The position numbers and the translations under genes are program-made. A DNA stretch of 64,000 nt from an uncultured Bacteroidales bacterium (GTDB lineage: Bacteria; Bacteroidota; Bacteroidia; Bacteroidales; P3), in contig ONEY01000008.1 in NCBI GenBank assembly GCA_900316965.1, positions 1 through 64,000 of the forward strand, given 5' to 3'. Position 1 is the stretch's first letter. The number at the start of each line of letters is the position of its first letter. The notes below the pieces were generated by a model. The model made no database searches and was not told the origin of the DNA. It worked only from the letters and a program-made list of their open reading frames with translations. Shown piece after piece: positions 25,313-34,600 of this stretch.

Positions 25313-26119
25313 CTATTTGACTCTGTGCTTTTTACGCAATAACAAGTATACAATTACCGCTCCCAACGTCACACCAAAAAAATTGGCGACCATATCGTTG
25401 ATGTCAAATCCCCGATAGGGAAGCATATATTGGACTGTCTCTGTGACAATGGCCAGCAATAGCGAAGCCAGCCAAGAGTGTACCAGCCGTCGTCGCGAGA
25501 AAAAATCATACATAAACAACACGCATGGAATGTATATCGAGGAATGAAGAAGATGGTCGAATCGAATGCCAAAAACAAAATTGTTGAGAGGTATGGCTAC
25601 AATGCCCAATGGTGCCCACATCAAAAAGAGAAGGAACACAAAATAGACCCACCGTAATCTTAGACGTTGTTTGCGTCCAAAAACACGCGCTAAGGCACTG
25701 TAAACATTCCGTCGCATGACCACATAACACGAACGACGACGCCATGTGCTGGTGTCGGTAGTCTCAATGCTGCCATCGGCATGAATCACAGCAGTCAGAC
25801 GGGCAAGGACATCGGAAACTGAGGCATACTCACAAGCAAAGTTATTGTCGCCCCTGAACAGCAAATCGTCACCGTGGATACGTAGAAGACGATGTATGAC
25901 AAGACGTCCTTTGTAACGAAACAGATAGATATCCCCGCATCGAAGCTGACTCGTAACGGGCGTAAGCTGTACTGTGTCGCTATCGCCATGTATTAAGGGC
26001 AACATGCTGTCTCCCCCGAAATTTACAACAACCGGGAGTCCTTCGCTTAAACGATTCATCAAATCGACAGCAAAAAAAGAATTGACATCATTGGGCCCGA
26101 AAATTGTCTTCTGAATCAT
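25313..26119 (-). CDS. S24/S26-type peptidase domain fused to VanZ-like membrane domain
   Basis: 268 residues from the ATG at 26119, chosen because it overlaps the kinase stop by four bases (ATGA). Residues about 25-110 are a LexA/signal-peptidase-like fold: GDSMLPLIHGDSDTV carries the Ser, and GDIYLFRYKGRLVIHRLLRI is where the catalytic Lys/Arg region lies. DLLFRGDNN continues the fold. The C-terminal half (about 155-260) has four helices and the VanZ hallmark RFDHLLHS, then TETVQYMLPYRGFDINDMVANFFG. Such peptidases are placed in cassettes with PqqD and HPr-kinase-like genes, as here. Target unknown. Confidence 0.8.
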   Translation of the reverse strand: MIQKTIFGPNDVNSFFAVDLMNRLSEGLPVVVNFGGDSMLPLIHGDSDTVQLTPVTSQLRCGDIYLFRYKGRLVIHRLLRIHGDDLLFRGDNNFACEYASVSDVLARLTAVIHADGSIETTDTSTWRRRSCYVVMRRNVYSALARVFGRKQRLRLRWVYFVFLLFLMWAPLGIVAIPLNNFVFGIRFDHLLHSSIYIPCVLFMYDFFSRRRLVHSWLASLLLAIVTETVQYMLPYRGFDINDMVANFFGVTLGAVIVYLLLRKKHRVK

Positions 26120-26994
26120 CGCTGGCTTGGAAAGATAGTGTTGAAACAAAGTATGGCGGCATCGTCATCGGGCAAGCATTTAAGATGATAGAGCGGCACC
26201 TTGGCAATGACTACGGATAATATTTGAAACAGATAGTTGTCGAAAAAAGAACCGTAGAATAATGCCGGAGGTAGGGATGGCTGAAGGGCGGCAATTGACT
26301 GTGTTACCGAAAGACGAGAGATTTCATTGAAAGGAGCCTGCGAAAGACGAACTATGGCGGCAATATCGTAATGCTCCTGGCGGAAACATGGCGTTTTGCC
26401 ACTCCATGGCGAGCCAAAAACAACGGGACTGGAAGTTTGGGCGTCAAAGGCTAGGGCAGGACTATCGTCATTGAGAAGATGTACTCCTCCTATGTTTTTT
26501 AGCCATAGCCGCGAGTGGGTACTCTTGCCCGTCCCCGACTCTCCTAGAAACAGCACGGCTTTACCACGATAGACAACGGCAGAACTGTGGACAAAAACGA
26601 CCAATGATGGAACTGCAAGCATGCATACGGCAAACCATAGGGCAAAACGCAATGATGAATAATCTTCGCATTCCGAAGCCTCTACCAAGTTGCTGCCCGG
26701 AATGTAACTTAAAGTGACAAGACTCCGGCCGTTGGAACGATCGTAGATATCCATGCTATAACGACTATCACAGGACTGAAAACGGCAATAGATGCCCTGG
26801 TCCTCGATCTCAACATCGTAAAGAGTCTCTGCTTCAGTGGACAAAGGGGGTAATGTGCATCCAAAACGTACTCTCCACTCAGCATCCACACCTTCGATGA
26901 TAAATGGATCAAAAGCATGATATGCGCGTAAGAGACGCTGTTCTTTATCGCCTTCAACGGATATGATATGATCGGCTATTTTGAGATGCATCAT
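26116..26994 (-). CDS. HPr kinase-like protein of a peptide-modification cassette
   Basis: About 292 residues from the ATG at 26994. The C-terminal two thirds resemble HPr kinase/phosphorylase. HSSAVVYRGKAVLFLGESGTGKSTHSRLW contains the P-loop GESGTGKS near residues 154-161. LLNDDSPAL supplies the acidic catalytic pair, and GSPWSGKTPCF matches the family's post-P-loop segment. The PTS-type C-terminal helix is degenerate. PqqD-linked members phosphorylate or otherwise process ribosomal peptides in known cases. It overlaps the peptidase gene downstream and follows the PqqD-like gene by about 57 bp. Confidence 0.82.
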   Translation of the reverse strand: MMHLKIADHIISVEGDKEQRLLRAYHAFDPFIIEGVDAEWRVRFGCTLPPLSTEAETLYDVEIEDQGIYCRFQSCDSRYSMDIYDRSNGRSLVTLSYIPGSNLVEASECEDYSSLRFALWFAVCMLAVPSLVVFVHSSAVVYRGKAVLFLGESGTGKSTHSRLWLKNIGGVHLLNDDSPALAFDAQTSSPVVFGSPWSGKTPCFRQEHYDIAAIVRLSQAPFNEISRLSVTQSIAALQPSLPPALFYGSFFDNYLFQILSVVIAKVPLYHLKCLPDDDAAILCFNTIFPSQR

Positions 26995-27051
26995 TGACAA
27001 AAACGGATATATGAGACTACAACATGTCCTTTATTGAAAAAGACATCGGCA

Positions 27052-27318
27052 TCACGACACAATTGAATGCTCTTTCAAAATCTGCACCCAACTTGTTGCA
27101 TCCTTTAACGCCGTAGAATCGTCAATTTCATATTGCTGTAAGAGTAATTCTACTACATCGGCAATTTCAAAATCACGGCCTTGTAGATTGTTCCACAAAT
27201 AAAGCGCAGTCTCATTGAAAGCCATAACTTTGGTCATATCCCCAGGATTGCGGCCTACTATCATTAATATTGACTCGCCAGCAACTTGGCGAATTCTGTA
27301 AATATCTTTTATTTTCAC
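27052..27318 (-). CDS. PqqD-like peptide-binding (RRE) protein
   Basis: 88 residues from a probable GTG at 27318, which gives the normal PqqD length. A TTG at 27360 would add 14 non-conserved residues. The pattern IYRIRQVAGESILMIVGRN, then VMAFNETALYLWNNLQGRDF and VVELLLQQYEID, matches the winged-helix PqqD/RRE fold. This fold binds leader peptides and presents them to modifying enzymes. It is first in a three-gene run with the HPr-kinase-like and S24/S26-VanZ genes. No precursor peptide, radical-SAM or asparagine-synthetase-type enzyme is seen nearby. Confidence 0.82.
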   Translation of the reverse strand: MKIKDIYRIRQVAGESILMIVGRNPGDMTKVMAFNETALYLWNNLQGRDFEIADVVELLLQQYEIDDSTALKDATSWVQILKEHSIVS

Positions 27319-27430
27319 GGTTATTAAAAAGTTTGATTTTAGGATGGTGGCCTTTTGCAAGGCAAAATCCTTTCTTTTTTAGATTAAACGACTAACAAAA
27401 GAATAAAACTCCATACAGCCTTTTCATAAA

Positions 27431-28030
27431 TCAAAATGCCACACCTATTCGAAAACCTGCGGTGAAAGCAAGGTATCCATCAATAGGAAAAAGCATGAAA
27501 CTATGATAATAATTGTTTCTATTGCCCGATCCAAATGAAGGACCCAGACCTGAATAAATGTCGAAGACAAACCAATTGCAGACCCATTGGTATCCGCCCT
27601 CGGCCAAAAGGGCATACTGGGATGTTGTCTCATCTATTCGGTGACGAGATGAAGCATCAGCATAATAGGAGTACGCATAATGCGCTGCGACAAACTCGGG
27701 CTTGAGATAGAAACCCGCCAGCCAACTTGAAGATGAGCGTTGGGGCACAAGGCGCCATTTGTAGGCCAATTTAACCAAGAGCCCTTGCGGGTCACTATTG
27801 TTCATCCAATCCCATCCCAAACCGATTAAACCTAATGTAATCTCGGCAGAATTGTGAGGATTGAAGGCCCGTTCATACGTAACACGTGTAGAACCACTCC
27901 CTAAAGAAAGCAGAGTGAACTTGAAATCATTGCGTTTGACCGGTAAGGATTGCCCATTTTGAGCCTCTGTGGCTACAGGAATGAGTAATGACAAAGCAAG
28001 GATATAAATATATAATACTTTATGTTTCAA
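27431..28030 (-). CDS. Outer-membrane beta-barrel-type protein, unknown function
   Basis: About 199 residues if started at the TTG at 28030. That codon lies 36 bp past a -7 box and gives a signal peptide starting KHKVLYIYILALSLLIPVATEAQ. A longer reading from 28093 would begin upstream of the promoter. The mature part alternates aromatic and polar residues (RVTYERAFNPHNSAEITLG, KLAYKWRLVPQ, YALLAEGGYQWV) and ends with AFTAGFRIGVAF, as in small 8-stranded barrels. No family is named. It lies just ahead of the PqqD-like cassette on the same strand. Confidence 0.6.
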   Translation of the reverse strand: MKHKVLYIYILALSLLIPVATEAQNGQSLPVKRNDFKFTLLSLGSGSTRVTYERAFNPHNSAEITLGLIGLGWDWMNNSDPQGLLVKLAYKWRLVPQRSSSSWLAGFYLKPEFVAAHYAYSYYADASSRHRIDETTSQYALLAEGGYQWVCNWFVFDIYSGLGPSFGSGNRNNYYHSFMLFPIDGYLAFTAGFRIGVAF

Positions 28031-28066
28031 ACCAATAATTATGAAATTATTTATTATTTTAAATAA

Positions 28067-28112
28067 CAAAAATACATTTTTTTCGTAGAACATCAAAAAA
28101 TTGCTATCTTTG
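28067..28112. promoter_or_regulatory. Divergent promoters: TATTTTTG (minus, 28067-28074) and TATCTTTG (plus, 28105-28112)
   Basis: Two TAnnTTTG boxes point away from each other. The minus box serves the beta-barrel gene and sets its start. The plus box serves purM, 128 bp further on. The purM leader (28113-28239) has no recognised riboswitch; I see only a short GC-rich segment. Confidence 0.5.
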
Positions 28113-28239
28113 CAAAGAATTTTGCAACGGCAGGTTGTCTACGAAAACGTCTGATGCCGCTGCTTATCACTAGATAAAAACATCGACGAAAACAAGCTTG
28201 TAAGCAAAAAGCATAATCAAGATTATCATTACCCACTAT

Positions 28240-29409
28240 ATGGACCAACTGAAATACAACTTACGCGGAGTATCCGCTGCCAAAGAAGACGTTCACAACG
28301 CCATAAAAAACATCGATAAAGGACTATATCCTAAAGCCTTCTGCAAAATCATTCCTGACATACTCGGCGGTGACGCCGACTATTGTAACATTATGCATGC
28401 CGACGGCGCTGGAACAAAGTCATCCCTTGCTTACTTGTACTGGAAAGAGACTGGCGACCTATCGGTATGGAAAGGTGTTGCCATAGACGCTGTAGTGATG
28501 AATCTGGACGACCTATTATGCGTGGGCGCCGTCAACAACATATTGCTGAGCAGCACTATTGGACGCAACAAAAGGCTTATACCGGGCGAGGTGATAAGCG
28601 CCGTAATCAATGGCACAGAAGAATTCCTGCAACAGATGCGCGACCTTGGCATAGGAATAACTCTTACTGGTGGTGAAACTGCAGATGTGGGCGACTTGGT
28701 ACGCACTATCATTGTAGATAGCACCGTTACGGCTCGTATGCGCCGATCTGATGTGGTAGACAACGCCAATATCAAACCAGGCAACGTAATAGTCGGTTTG
28801 GCTTCGTATGGTAAAGCTAGCTACGAGACAGCGTACAACGGTGGTATGGGCAGTAATGGCCTCACCTCGGCACGACACGATGTATTCTCTAAATACTATG
28901 CCGAGAATAATCCTGAAAGCTACGACACAGCATTGCCTCAAGAAGTGGTGTATTGCGGAAGCAAAAGACTCACCGACCCCACCGAAGTGGACGGCGTTGA
29001 CGCCGGCAAGATGGTCCTATCCCCTACCCGCACTTACGCTCCTGTCATACGTAGCATCCTCGACGAATACCGCACTAAAATTGACGGTATGATCCATTGC
29101 AGCGGCGGCGCACAGACAAAAGTACTTCACTTTATCGACCAACTGCATGTGATAAAAGACAATATGTTCCCTGTTCCGCCACTGTTCAAACTTATCCAGG
29201 AACAAAGCGGCACCAACTGGAAAGAAATGTACACAGTCTTTAACATGGGTCATCGTATGGAGATATACACAGACGAGACTACAGCAAAAGGTATTATCGA
29301 CATCTCTCGTAGCTTCAATATAGATGCACAAATCATTGGTCATTGCGAAGCATGCGACAAAGCCCAAGTGACTGTAAAAAGCGAAAAAGGTGAGTTTATC
29401 TATAACTAA
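28240..29409 (+). CDS. purM: Phosphoribosylformylglycinamidine cyclo-ligase (AIR synthetase)
   Basis: 389 residues of the PurM/ThiL/SelD superfamily. It starts KYNLRGVSAAKEDV and contains HADGAGTKSSLAY, VAIDAVVMNLDDLLCVGA (ATP/metal-binding), TGGETADVGDLV, then HCSGGAQTKVLHFID and FNMGHRMEIY. The enzyme closes FGAM to AIR in purine synthesis. The sequence is of the Bacteroidota type, slightly longer than the ~345-residue enterobacterial form. It is a lone purine gene, with its own promoter and terminator. Confidence 0.88.
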   Translation: MDQLKYNLRGVSAAKEDVHNAIKNIDKGLYPKAFCKIIPDILGGDADYCNIMHADGAGTKSSLAYLYWKETGDLSVWKGVAIDAVVMNLDDLLCVGAVNNILLSSTIGRNKRLIPGEVISAVINGTEEFLQQMRDLGIGITLTGGETADVGDLVRTIIVDSTVTARMRRSDVVDNANIKPGNVIVGLASYGKASYETAYNGGMGSNGLTSARHDVFSKYYAENNPESYDTALPQEVVYCGSKRLTDPTEVDGVDAGKMVLSPTRTYAPVIRSILDEYRTKIDGMIHCSGGAQTKVLHFIDQLHVIKDNMFPVPPLFKLIQEQSGTNWKEMYTVFNMGHRMEIYTDETTAKGIIDISRSFNIDAQIIGHCEACDKAQVTVKSEKGEFIYN

Positions 29410-29445
29410 TGATATCGCACATTTAGAACTTCAATCAACTGAACA

Positions 29446-29489
29446 AAAACAGAGGCATCAACCCAAGTGGTCAATGCCTCTGTTTTTTG
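29446..29489 (+). terminator. Terminator of purM
   Basis: AAAACAGAGGCAT (29446-29458) and ATGCCTCTGTTTT (29474-29486) are perfect 13-base arms followed by a T-run, 37 bp past the purM stop. The rest of the spacer to 29599 holds nothing I can support. Confidence 0.85.
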
Positions 29490-29599
29490 TGAATATATTC
29501 TAAACACCTTTATTTTCCTTCATTAAGCACCTTCAAAAAGGAAGTGGGATAGGTCCCCCAAAAAACACCGTATGAGTTTGCCTAATGAGTGATTTGAGT

Positions 29600-29992
29600 T
29601 TATTCTATAGCTGCTGCTATCTGGGATGCCAAAGCCTGCATCTCGGCAGGTTCCATCTTTATGTGATGACCAAAACCGAATTCTGAAGGATCGTTGAGGG
29701 GCATGAGATGAATATGTGCATGAGGCACCTCTAAACCCTGAACAGCAACAGCGACTTTGATGCAAGGACAAACTTTTTTCAAAGCAATGGCAACTTTACG
29801 GCTGAAAAGCTGCAAGTCAACATAGAGTTTTTCATCAAGGTCAAAGATATAGTCAACCTCCTTCTTGGGAATACAAAGTACATGCCCTTTAACAACAGGA
29901 TTCACATCGAGAAAAGCCAAACAATCGTCGGTTTCAGCCACTTTGTAGCAGGGTATTTCACCAGCGACAATACGAGAAAAAATACTAGCCAT
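29600..29992 (-). CDS. HIT-family nucleotide hydrolase/transferase
   Basis: 130 residues. IFSRIVAGEIPCYKV at the start, GHVLCIPKKEV in the middle and the histidine triad HAHIHLMPL near 94-102 identify a HINT-type protein, which hydrolyses nucleoside phosphoramidates or related conjugates. The typical Gln-Gly before the triad is present (VQGLEVPHAHIHL). It lies 30 bp downstream of greA and probably shares its transcript, an arrangement seen in other Bacteroidota. Confidence 0.93.
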   Translation of the reverse strand: MASIFSRIVAGEIPCYKVAETDDCLAFLDVNPVVKGHVLCIPKKEVDYIFDLDEKLYVDLQLFSRKVAIALKKVCPCIKVAVAVQGLEVPHAHIHLMPLNDPSEFGFGHHIKMEPAEMQALASQIAAAIE

Positions 29993-30022
29993 AAAAAAAA
30001 ATTTTGGTCTGTTTGAAAAAAA

Positions 30023-30496
30023 TTATCGCTCAACAGAAAGAATCTCAAAGTTCATTGTTCCGGCAGGAACAACAACCTGAACTATTTCACCGGCTTTTTT
30101 ACCCAGAAACGCCTGGGCAAAAGGAGATGAAACAGAAATTAGACCTTTCTTGAGGTTGGCTTCACTTTCGGGTACAATAGTGTAGACCTGCTTCATGTTG
30201 TTTTTAACATTTTTGATGGTTATTTTTGAAAGCAGGAGTACCTTGGAAGTGTCAATTTTGGATTCGTCAAGCAAACGTGCATTGGCAATAAGATCCTGAA
30301 GTTTTGATATACGAGCCTCAAGATGCCCCTGAGCTTCTTTAGCTGCATCGTATTCAGCATTTTCAGAGAGATCGCCCTTGTCGCGAGCCTCAGCGATAGC
30401 AGCAGCAGCGGCAGGACGGTCAAAAGCAATCATATGATGGAGCTCATCCTTAAGCTTCTGAAGGCCCTCTTCGCTGTAATACTTTATTTCTGACAT
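30023..30496 (-). CDS. greA: Transcription elongation factor GreA
   Basis: 157 residues. The N-terminal coiled coil has YYSEEGLQKLKDELHHM and the tip acidic segment DLSENAEYDAAKEAQ, which enters the polymerase secondary channel. The C-terminal FKBP-like domain contains YTIVPESEANLKKGLISVSSPFAQAFLGKKAGE. GreA stimulates cleavage of backtracked RNA. Normal length. Confidence 0.96.
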   Translation of the reverse strand: MSEIKYYSEEGLQKLKDELHHMIAFDRPAAAAAIAEARDKGDLSENAEYDAAKEAQGHLEARISKLQDLIANARLLDESKIDTSKVLLLSKITIKNVKNNMKQVYTIVPESEANLKKGLISVSSPFAQAFLGKKAGEIVQVVVPAGTMNFEILSVER

Positions 30497-30582
30497 GATA
30501 ATTGATTTTGAGTTTTGCGTAAAAAGTAGGAAAGGTCCATAAAAGACCTTTCCCTACTTTAGTCTATGTTAATTGTCTATTC

Positions 30583-31650
30583 TTAGAACTTGAAGGTAGC
30601 TCCGATAGAATGCGAACCCCTAAGAGTGTAGGACGAACGGTAAGCATAGTCAAGTGAGAGACTTGTCTTACCCTCCTTGCCAAAGGGGAATATCACAGAA
30701 CCACCAGCAGAGAGTCCTGCACTGTTTGATGTGCGGTCGTCTGGAGTGAACATTCCTTTCTGATATACATATGCTGCGCGAGCCTGGAAACGGTCGAGAA
30801 GAGAATACTCGAAACCAAGACCAAAGTTGTCGCGGAGGAATGCATTAGAAGTGAATGTACCAGCAATGGTGAGACGCTGATTCCATTTCTCAAAGAGGAA
30901 GTCATAGGAAATACCAATGTTGAGTAATGTGGGAAGCTCCATCTCGGCCGAACGGAACTCTACGGTCATGGCATTACCAGCCGCATTGTTCATGGTGAAA
31001 GCCATACCTGTTCCACTGAAAGCAAGAGCAGGTCCGATGTTCTTAAGAGAAATACCGAACTTGAGCTCATCATTTTCTCCGGTTTGGTATTGAATACCAG
31101 CATCAATAGCAACACCAGTAGCAGACACATTATCGGTCGACTCGGAGATAACCTTCAACACAGCACCACCATGGATGGAGTTGGTGAAGGAATAGGAGTA
31201 GGCCACATTCAAATTCATATAGGTTGGTGAAATAGTACCATTGCTACCAGGTTCTGGGCTTTCAACGGTGGTAACAAAAAGGTCACCAAATCCCATGGTT
31301 GCGACATAGGCACCAAGGACACCAGCGTCACCCAAACGGAGAGCAAGACCAAAAGCATTAATGGAGGCACCACTGGATAGACCATTGCGACCACCATAAA
31401 GCATGGTGTTGGTATAGACGAACTCTGTTTTCTCAACAAAAGAGAGGCCTGCAATGTTGGAGAAGAATGCGTCAATTCCACGTGCACAGGAAGTATTGAC
31501 ACCACCCCAGCTGGAGCTGCGTGCCCATGGATTAATGAGCAGTTCCGTAGCACCTGCAGTACCTCTACGGTCGTCGTTGCCGGCAAAAGCAGGAGCCGAC
31601 AATGACGCTGTGAGAACCATTACAGTCAATATACTTAATATTCTTTTCAT
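30583..31650 (-). CDS. PorV/PorQ-family outer-membrane protein
   Basis: About 355 residues from the ATG at 31650; a TTG at 31659 is less likely. A signal peptide ends in APAFAG. GTAGATELLINPWARSSSWGGVNTSCARG is the family's N-terminal landmark, followed by a FadL-like barrel (GVAIDAGIQYQT, FGISLKNIGPAL) ending GSHSIGATFKF with a terminal Phe. PorV carries T9SS cargo to the attachment complex. Paralogues like this one accompany large secreted proteins. It is the third gene of an operon with the 1574-aa protein and the TonB-receptor-like protein. Confidence 0.85.
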   Translation of the reverse strand: MKRILSILTVMVLTASLSAPAFAGNDDRRGTAGATELLINPWARSSSWGGVNTSCARGIDAFFSNIAGLSFVEKTEFVYTNTMLYGGRNGLSSGASINAFGLALRLGDAGVLGAYVATMGFGDLFVTTVESPEPGSNGTISPTYMNLNVAYSYSFTNSIHGGAVLKVISESTDNVSATGVAIDAGIQYQTGENDELKFGISLKNIGPALAFSGTGMAFTMNNAAGNAMTVEFRSAEMELPTLLNIGISYDFLFEKWNQRLTIAGTFTSNAFLRDNFGLGFEYSLLDRFQARAAYVYQKGMFTPDDRTSNSAGLSAGGSVIFPFGKEGKTSLSLDYAYRSSYTLRGSHSIGATFKF

Positions 31651-31679
31651 TTCTGTCAAAGTTTTTAATTGATGAATAA

Positions 31680-34600
31680 TTAGAACTGGAAGCCACTCAT
31701 ATCAACAGGACGCATGGTGCCGAACCATTTAACAACACGCTCTCCAATGCCAGGAGTGCTGAAATGGATGAGGTACATACCACCGGCGATAGGAATACCA
31801 TTGTGGTTGTGGAGATCCCAGTCGTAAGTAGTCGTGTTGGAAGGTGTGCTTGGGAATGATCTGACAAGGGTACCATCAACGGTGTAAATCTTGATAGTAG
31901 TGTTGGCAGGAACATTGATAAAGCGTACCTTGGTTTCCAACTGACTCTTAGTTTCATAAGCAGAGTAACTGTAATAGGGGTTGGGGACAACATTGATAGC
32001 TTCCATAATGGAATCCTTGAAGCTCTGACGAGCGTTGTCCTTGTCTGCGACATGAGTCAAAGTGACAATGTCGGGAGTGAGTTCAAACATGTACATTGGG
32101 TTGTTACCATTGGTAGTGGTGAGACCTGCATTCTCAGGACGAGTACCATTGTTGCCATAGTACTGACCATAGTGGTTGTTCACGTTGATGTCGATGGTAA
32201 CATCGCAAGGTATGTTCTTAGGATTGTTGATGTTTTCAACAACGCGAGGCATGTTAACCCAGGCAACAGTTGAGAACAAGAAGGCTGCGGAGTCACGCAT
32301 AGGAACGATATACTTCGAACCTTCGTATTTGAGAAGACCTTGGTTAAACTCGGTGTTCTTGGTAGTGAAGAAGTGGTCAAGAGAACGCAGCATACGAACT
32401 GCCCAACGACCAGCATCGTAAGAAGGTGATTTGTACTCCATCTTGATGTAGTTCTCACGTGGCTGGTGATAGTAGGGGAACTCTTGGCTAATGGCGTTCA
32501 TAACATAGATGTAGTGACGACCACCCATAATATAGTTGGATGAGCCAACAGTGAGAGTGCTGACAGGATTCCACATCATGTCGCGACCATTGAACTGAAC
32601 GTAACGAGAGTCTTCACCATACATGATGTTCAAACGCTCACCGGTTGAGAGGTTGATAGCATAACCAGGGAACCAACCCATACCGTAATCAGAGATATAG
32701 TTTGCATCGTTGGGATTCTCTGAAACACCTGCTGCTGAAGTGGTGTCACCATTCTTGTCAATAGATTTATGTTTACGAAGCTGGAAGCGGCGAGCATTGC
32801 CTTCGGCCTGTGTGTAATCGTCGCACATCTCAAGGACGGGGCAACGAGTCCACTTCGACTGATCGGAGGTGAGGACTACGCGGACGCTGGGAAGCTTGGA
32901 CATATCGTTGAACATGATTGACTTGTTGTTGGATGTCAACATAGTATAACGAAGGTTCTTGTAGTATGACTTGTTACTTGACGATCCGATTGAATCGAGA
33001 ACATGTTGATCGGAGAGGAAATAGCGGAACGAGAAACCTGGGTGATACTCGCGAGTTGAAACAAGACCATAGGGAGACCACAGACCTCCAATAACCTTCT
33101 CATAGGTCTGAAGTTTATCGACAGCGTAAGACTCTGTACGGTTAAGCTCGTTATTACGAACGAGTTTGTAGTAGTCTTCATCAAGATATTGTTCATCTGC
33201 AGTGGTGAAATCAGTACCTCTGTCGCGGAAAACAGATGCACTGGAAGCAGCATATTGGTTACCGCTTCGAATCCAGTTGAAAATAGCTGAATTGTCATTG
33301 TCGCGGATACCATCAAGCCATTGATGATTGTTGTCAGCGAAGGTCATTGTGGCAGAAAGGAGGGTTCCATCGTTAATCAAACCGTCGCGAACTGAAACCT
33401 GACCAAGTGAGGAAACAACGTTAAGTGCGGTAGCCACAGGCTTAGGATTGGTGATGGCAACAGCTATACCAAGATCGAGGAACAATTGTTCATTGTAACG
33501 ATTGATGGCGAAATCTGCAGTATCGGTATATACATTGTCATACAAAGGAGAACCGTCAACGGTTGAGATAACCCATCTTGAGGAATCACTTGAGCCGTCA
33601 AACTGAATCTTGAATTGACCTTGTTTTACATTAAGTGGGTCAATAATGCGAACATTGATAGGACCATAGTTCTGCTCGTAAACAGGATTGGCTATGAGGC
33701 AAGGATTCTGCATGTTTGCAGAATAGCTACCTGCAGCGGTGTTTTCTGAGAAGTTACCAGGAGCCTTGCCGGTTTGACCCTTTTCACCCATAAGCTCAAC
33801 AAGAGACTCTTCGGTGAAACGAAGAACATTGCCACCATTACCATAACCTTCAAGACGTGTAATGTTAGGACTCATACCATAAGTGGCTTGGACAATGGTA
33901 CCACCGTTTTCAGCTGAAGGATCATGAGGCTTAGCAACAACTGGAGTGATAGTTCCACCATACTCATTCTTACGACCAGCAAGATAAGGCTCTTTCTGAC
34001 CATCAAGTTTGGTAGGATCGGTCTGAGAATACTCTTTGTAACGGTTGTGAGCATAAGCTATACAAACATAATAGTATTCTTTATTATTGACAAGGTTGGT
34101 ATGAGTACCACTTGCAAACTGGTCATTGGTGACGCGTACAACGTGCTTGATACCAGTGTTGGAACCATTAACCATGATAGTACCAGTCAACAAACCAGTT
34201 GCCGAGTTGGATGTGTAGTTGACAAGCTTGGCGATAGGGAGGGTTGGGTTGGCAGCGGTATCATCGTAGTAGTTCTCGATGTCGCACTGATAAACCAAAC
34301 GTGCCTTGGTTTCATCTCCAATGTCGGTGACAGAAGCGTTGGCATCGACAAGCTGATAGATCTGGTAACCTTCGAATTTGTAGCGGCGAAGTTCAGGAGC
34401 ATACGATTTAAGGATGGAGTTATCCTCTTGGTCGTAGGATTCGCCATAGTTGTTTGATGAAGGATTCTCATAGGTGATGTAGAGGATGACCTCGTTGCTC
34501 ATCTCCTGAACTACAAGTGTAGGAGCATCGGGACCATCGAGGACCTTGAAGCAGTTTTCGAATAGCGACTGGCATACGTCATCAATTTCACGAAGAAGGG

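Noticed and set aside
28113..28239. Purine-type riboswitch before purM
   Set aside because: The leader has no recognisable aptamer motif or terminator stem. Only a short GC-rich segment is seen.
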